A stretch of 64,000 bases of DNA from Stictocephala bisonia (Eukaryota > Arthropoda > Insecta > Hemiptera > Membracidae): positions 1,518,001-1,582,000 of the forward strand of contig JAQJVL010000048.1 of assembly GCA_035578905.1 (NCBI GenBank), given 5' to 3'. Positions 60,501 through 64,000 of this stretch are shown here, one piece after another. A model generated the notes under the pieces. That model was not told the origin of the DNA. It did no database searches and saw only the letters and a list, made by a program, of their open reading frames with translations. The number at the start of each line of letters is the position of its first letter. The first letter of the stretch is position 1. The position numbers and the translations under genes were made by a program.

Positions 60501-63090
60501 TTCTATAAAATAATAATTTATAAAATAATTCTTCTATAAAAGTACAATTATTTCTAAAATACCAAGTAATCACGTTTTGAGTTTTATTTTACATGATGGG
60601 CGCAACGTAAAATATTAAGTAGTAATTCATCCCAAGAAACTGATATTGACCCATTGGAAAGTAAGATTTATAATCTTAACACTCAATTGCTATTAATAGT
60701 TTGGTCAAGTCATACTTAATCATTGTTTCATATTTAAATTTGGACGAGCAAACCATACTATGACTAACCTCATGACTAGGATAATTGTTACTTTACTTGA
60801 AATTATAACAAGTTCTGTAATAAAATGATAGCTTATAAAGGATTATTAATAGACCACAAGAAATTAAACAATAAGTAATTGTAATGAACGTAACATCATA
60901 CGACACATTAAACGTGTTGGTGAGAAAACACCACACTCTACCGGTGTAATAGCCAATCCCCAGTGTGTAAGATTTCACGATAAAGAGGTTTCCAGGGACC
61001 CTTTAAGGCTACCTGCTATTTTATTTCCACCGCTTTGCACCCCTCTCCATATCTAAGCTATACTATAATTTATGGGACTGTTTTTAATTCATTTCATAAC
61101 AGCATATATTGTATATTCAATTTACTTCTATGCATGCATATCATCTATCAAAATGAGAAATTGTAATTATAAAAAGTGTATATGTTACAAACGATAAATA
61201 TAATATACGAATGAAATGTTTTTCTACTTACATAACTTTGTTTTACAGTAAACTATTTCTGTCTTCACTATTCATCGTATAAGGAAATAATTTAAACATA
61301 TTTACTATTAAATTTTGATTCCCACACAAGCCTAAACCTTGACGTTCCCCCCACTAGCAGGTTGAGGCACTCAGCCAGATGAAACAAGACGGCCCTTCAA
61401 TCTCTAGATTGTTACCCCTGAAGTGGCTAGATGAAAATTATAAAAAAGATTTAAAAACACCGTGACATGAAGTATGAAAACTAATACATGTTCTATCTGA
61501 GCTTAAAAACGAATTAAATGCAAAAATAATATTTATACCCGATAAATCTTTAATACGATAATGCTGTTACTACCTGACATGGTTTCTCTATTGGATGCTG
61601 CAATATTTTACAGTGTGAACACATAAAAATAAAATGACCTCGCATGATAATTGATCCATCAATTAAATGTAGAATAGATTCAATTAATATAGTTAGTAAT
61701 ATACAACACTTCAAATACTGTAATTGGATTCAAGTGATTAGTCAAAATTATATACTGTCATAAAGTACGTAAATTCTTTAGAACATTTATCTGATTTCCT
61801 TTATTTCGAAAAAAAATAAAATAGTGATAAATAACCTAGTTACTTTAATATGTTTCATGTGAGTTTATTGTGTAATAGCATTGCCATTTTAAAGATATGG
61901 CATTGTTAAAAGAAAGTTGTACAGACATCATCTTCAGTTTAGATTAAATATTAATAGTCTCCGCTTATTAAAATAGTAAAGTAGACTAATCAGAAACTTA
62001 TAATTTTGTTTCTTACTAAACTGTTGTAAAAACAGTTTTACATATTTTCCTAATTCAATTTCCTTTTCAGGTAAATAATGTTATCCTATTCGAAAAGGAA
62101 ATTAACTTAAGTTAAATTTCAGATTTAAATTACTACAACTCTTTGTAGACCACGTATTCGATTAACTTTTTGCTCCCTTTCGCTTAGAGTAACGCCCTAA
62201 AATGGAAATAAAATGGAGTTTAATTCACTGTTACGGTACAATGTCGTTAATATTTAATCTGCATATCACACGACTGTGCCAACTTGTAAAAGAGTATCCA
62301 ACAAGCTGAATCGGTACAAACATATATCAAGCATGTATATTTGTATTCATTCTATTTATAATGATACCAATCACACGTCTTCTTCAAACTGAAAAATATA
62401 TTGTTTATCCATGACATTAATAAATTCATAAATACTTTCCTTTTAGCATCATAAATAGCTCGTCATAATTTTTAAATAACAGAGATAATTCCATTGATAA
62501 GCAAATGTCAAATAGATTTTACCTACGAGATGATATTGCTTGAAGAGTGCTTCGTTAAATATTTAATTTGGACAACGTATGTAATTCGTCATATAAAATA
62601 AAATGTATCTAAATATAAATTGTACAAGCTAAATAAATATTACATTGTAGTATAAATCTGATCATATTACAGCTTTACAGAGGGGACTTGATCATTGATA
62701 CTTGTTTGACAAACTCTATGTGAAGGGTGCAGTATGTTTTAAAATATTTGCTGCCTAAAGTTTGGTTTGACAGTTCATGAAATAAATATACGTCTTGTCA
62801 CTGTCCTCCTCTAGTGTATCACTAGAGACCACTGTTATAATCACGTATTCTGATAGCTATGAATAATTACACGATTAGTGAAAACAATTATATAATCATA
62901 TAAGAATATTAATTTTTGCAAATAAAAGTAAGATATTAATTAGTAATAATAACCATTTATTAAATCGTCCAATTATTCGATGGTAATTTTATTAATTATG
63001 TTTTTAATATCTTAATTTTTTTTGTACGTCATACAAATATTTTATTTATATAGTTTTTTAAATATTAACTTCAATATTTCAATAATTAAA
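57548..63090. other. AT-rich non-coding sequence
   Basis: No gene recognised. A less AT-rich patch at about 57780-57960 may belong to the same retroelement relic as the motif at 57.5 kb. Open frames at 58996 (minus), 60218 and 60793 (minus) are AT-driven and lack domain signatures. Confidence 0.45.
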
Positions 63091-63187
63091 ATGTTATTAA
63101 ATGAGGCTTTCGTTGTTAAAGTCAGCACCATCTGATGTTAAGTCTGATGATTTTGTCTTTGACAACGAAGTCCTCATTTAACAAAAT
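63091..63187. other. foldback element, about 28-bp imperfect arms
   Basis: The left arm ttaaatgaggctttcgttgt plus taaag (63098-63121) and the right arm ctttgacaacgaagtcctca plus tttaac (63157-63182) are imperfect inverted copies around a roughly 35-nt loop. Pairing extends weakly outward into the AT-rich flanks. The loop and right arm contain CTGATGA (63144-63150), a 5-bp stem ttgtc/gacaa and CGAAG, again reminiscent of a hammerhead core with GAAG instead of GAAA. It may be a small inverted-repeat transposon end or an RNA hairpin. Confidence 0.6.
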
Positions 63188-64000
63188 TAAAATTAATGAA
63201 GTTCATTTCTATAAATAATATAGTTTTCCAGTAAGTAGAGCTTTTATAAATTAACTATTTTATTAATTTTTTTATTATTAATTTTAAATTTTCCTGTAAT
63301 GTATGATTAACTAACAAAACTTCCAAGATAGTGTAGGCCTATATGTCATAAGTCATCATAACAACACATTACCTTCAAAAGAAACGCCTTAGTAGAGTGA
63401 ATATTTAAAAAAGATGTACATGAACCATCAAAGGTATAAACTAAGATGAAAATAATGCAGTGTCTCTATGAGCAGTCACTGATGTGACTTTTTTTATTCG
63501 TATTTTTTTTGCATAGCCTAGAATAAATGCTTGCAGTAAATATAAAAGTTATGTCTGCAATATCATTTATTTATCAAATAAATGTGGATAGTTAGTAGCC
63601 TATTTAAATCCTCGGTCTGCCAATGGCGTTGAAAACATGGTAATGTAATATATCTGCAAGAGTTTTTTTATAATTATTTAACAGATTACATGGACATATT
63701 TATGGACATTAAATGTAGTATCACAGTACCAGTATTCCGGTGAACTCCCTTAGGACGTCACTGCTAATTAACTGGGCTACAAAGGTGCTTCAGTGAATAA
63801 ATTATGTTCAACAATGAATATGGTTATTACTAAATCTCCGAATGTTTTGAAGTTTACATTTTTCACAGCCTTGATATCTGATCAAATTGTGTATTTTTTT
63901 TTAAAATGACACTAAATGCAAGGTTTTATGGTGATTTATTCTAAACTAAATGTCTTCAAATTTGAGTAACAAACGAAACGACTTTCTGTTTGAATTATAT
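63188..64000. other. AT-rich non-coding sequence
   Basis: Nothing recognised to the end of the window. Confidence 0.5.

Overview
The window is an AT-rich eukaryotic nuclear segment, almost certainly from an insect. The evidence is one spliced gene of the arthropod DIP/lachesin immunoglobulin family, short TTAGG-type repeats, jockey-type retrotransposon relics, and many TA microsatellites and minisatellites. A hemipteran is a guess from general texture only. There are no operons, no CRISPR arrays and no prokaryotic genes. Most open frames are chance or are produced by repeats.

The only gene I can support well lies on the + strand from 3351 to about 15970. Five exons (3351-3488, 8922-9071, 10642-10680, 13895-13960, 15732-15901) all join in phase 1 with GT-AG borders. 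They encode the third Ig domain and the C-terminal tail of a DPR-interacting-protein/lachesin-like cell-adhesion protein, ending in a candidate GPI-anchor signal. Its signal peptide and first two Ig domains must lie upstream of the window. The introns carry a tRNA-like SINE head, a (TA)n tract, a 167-176 bp tandem array and a near-perfect hairpin. A 58-bp palindrome-bearing minisatellite lies at 684-1718, in what is probably the preceding intron.

From 16 kb to 64 kb the sequence is gene-poor. It holds repeat arrays (132 bp at 18.5 kb, 135 bp at 36.5 kb, G-quadruplex-prone at 46.6 kb, tRNA-like 155 bp at 48.6 kb, and several short ones) and decayed transposons. The relics are a DUF4817/DDE transposase copy at 29.1-29.9 kb whose N-terminal domain is triplicated in frame, a short reverse transcriptase fragment at 33.1 kb between copies of a roughly 400-bp repeat, an endonuclease relic (minus strand, 39.6-40.0 kb) facing a reverse transcriptase relic (plus strand, 40.7-42.0 kb), a probable minus-strand non-LTR 3' tail at 43.8-44.2 kb, and a 475-bp MITE-like element with perfect 17-bp terminal inverted repeats beside GC-rich hairpins at 27.9 kb. 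A single weak GPCR-like segment at 27.0 kb is reported with low confidence.

I found no convincing new biological system. The most unusual items are the in-frame triplicated transposase helix-turn-helix segment, the head-to-tail array of five tRNA-like units, and two hammerhead-like motifs, which remain hypotheses.
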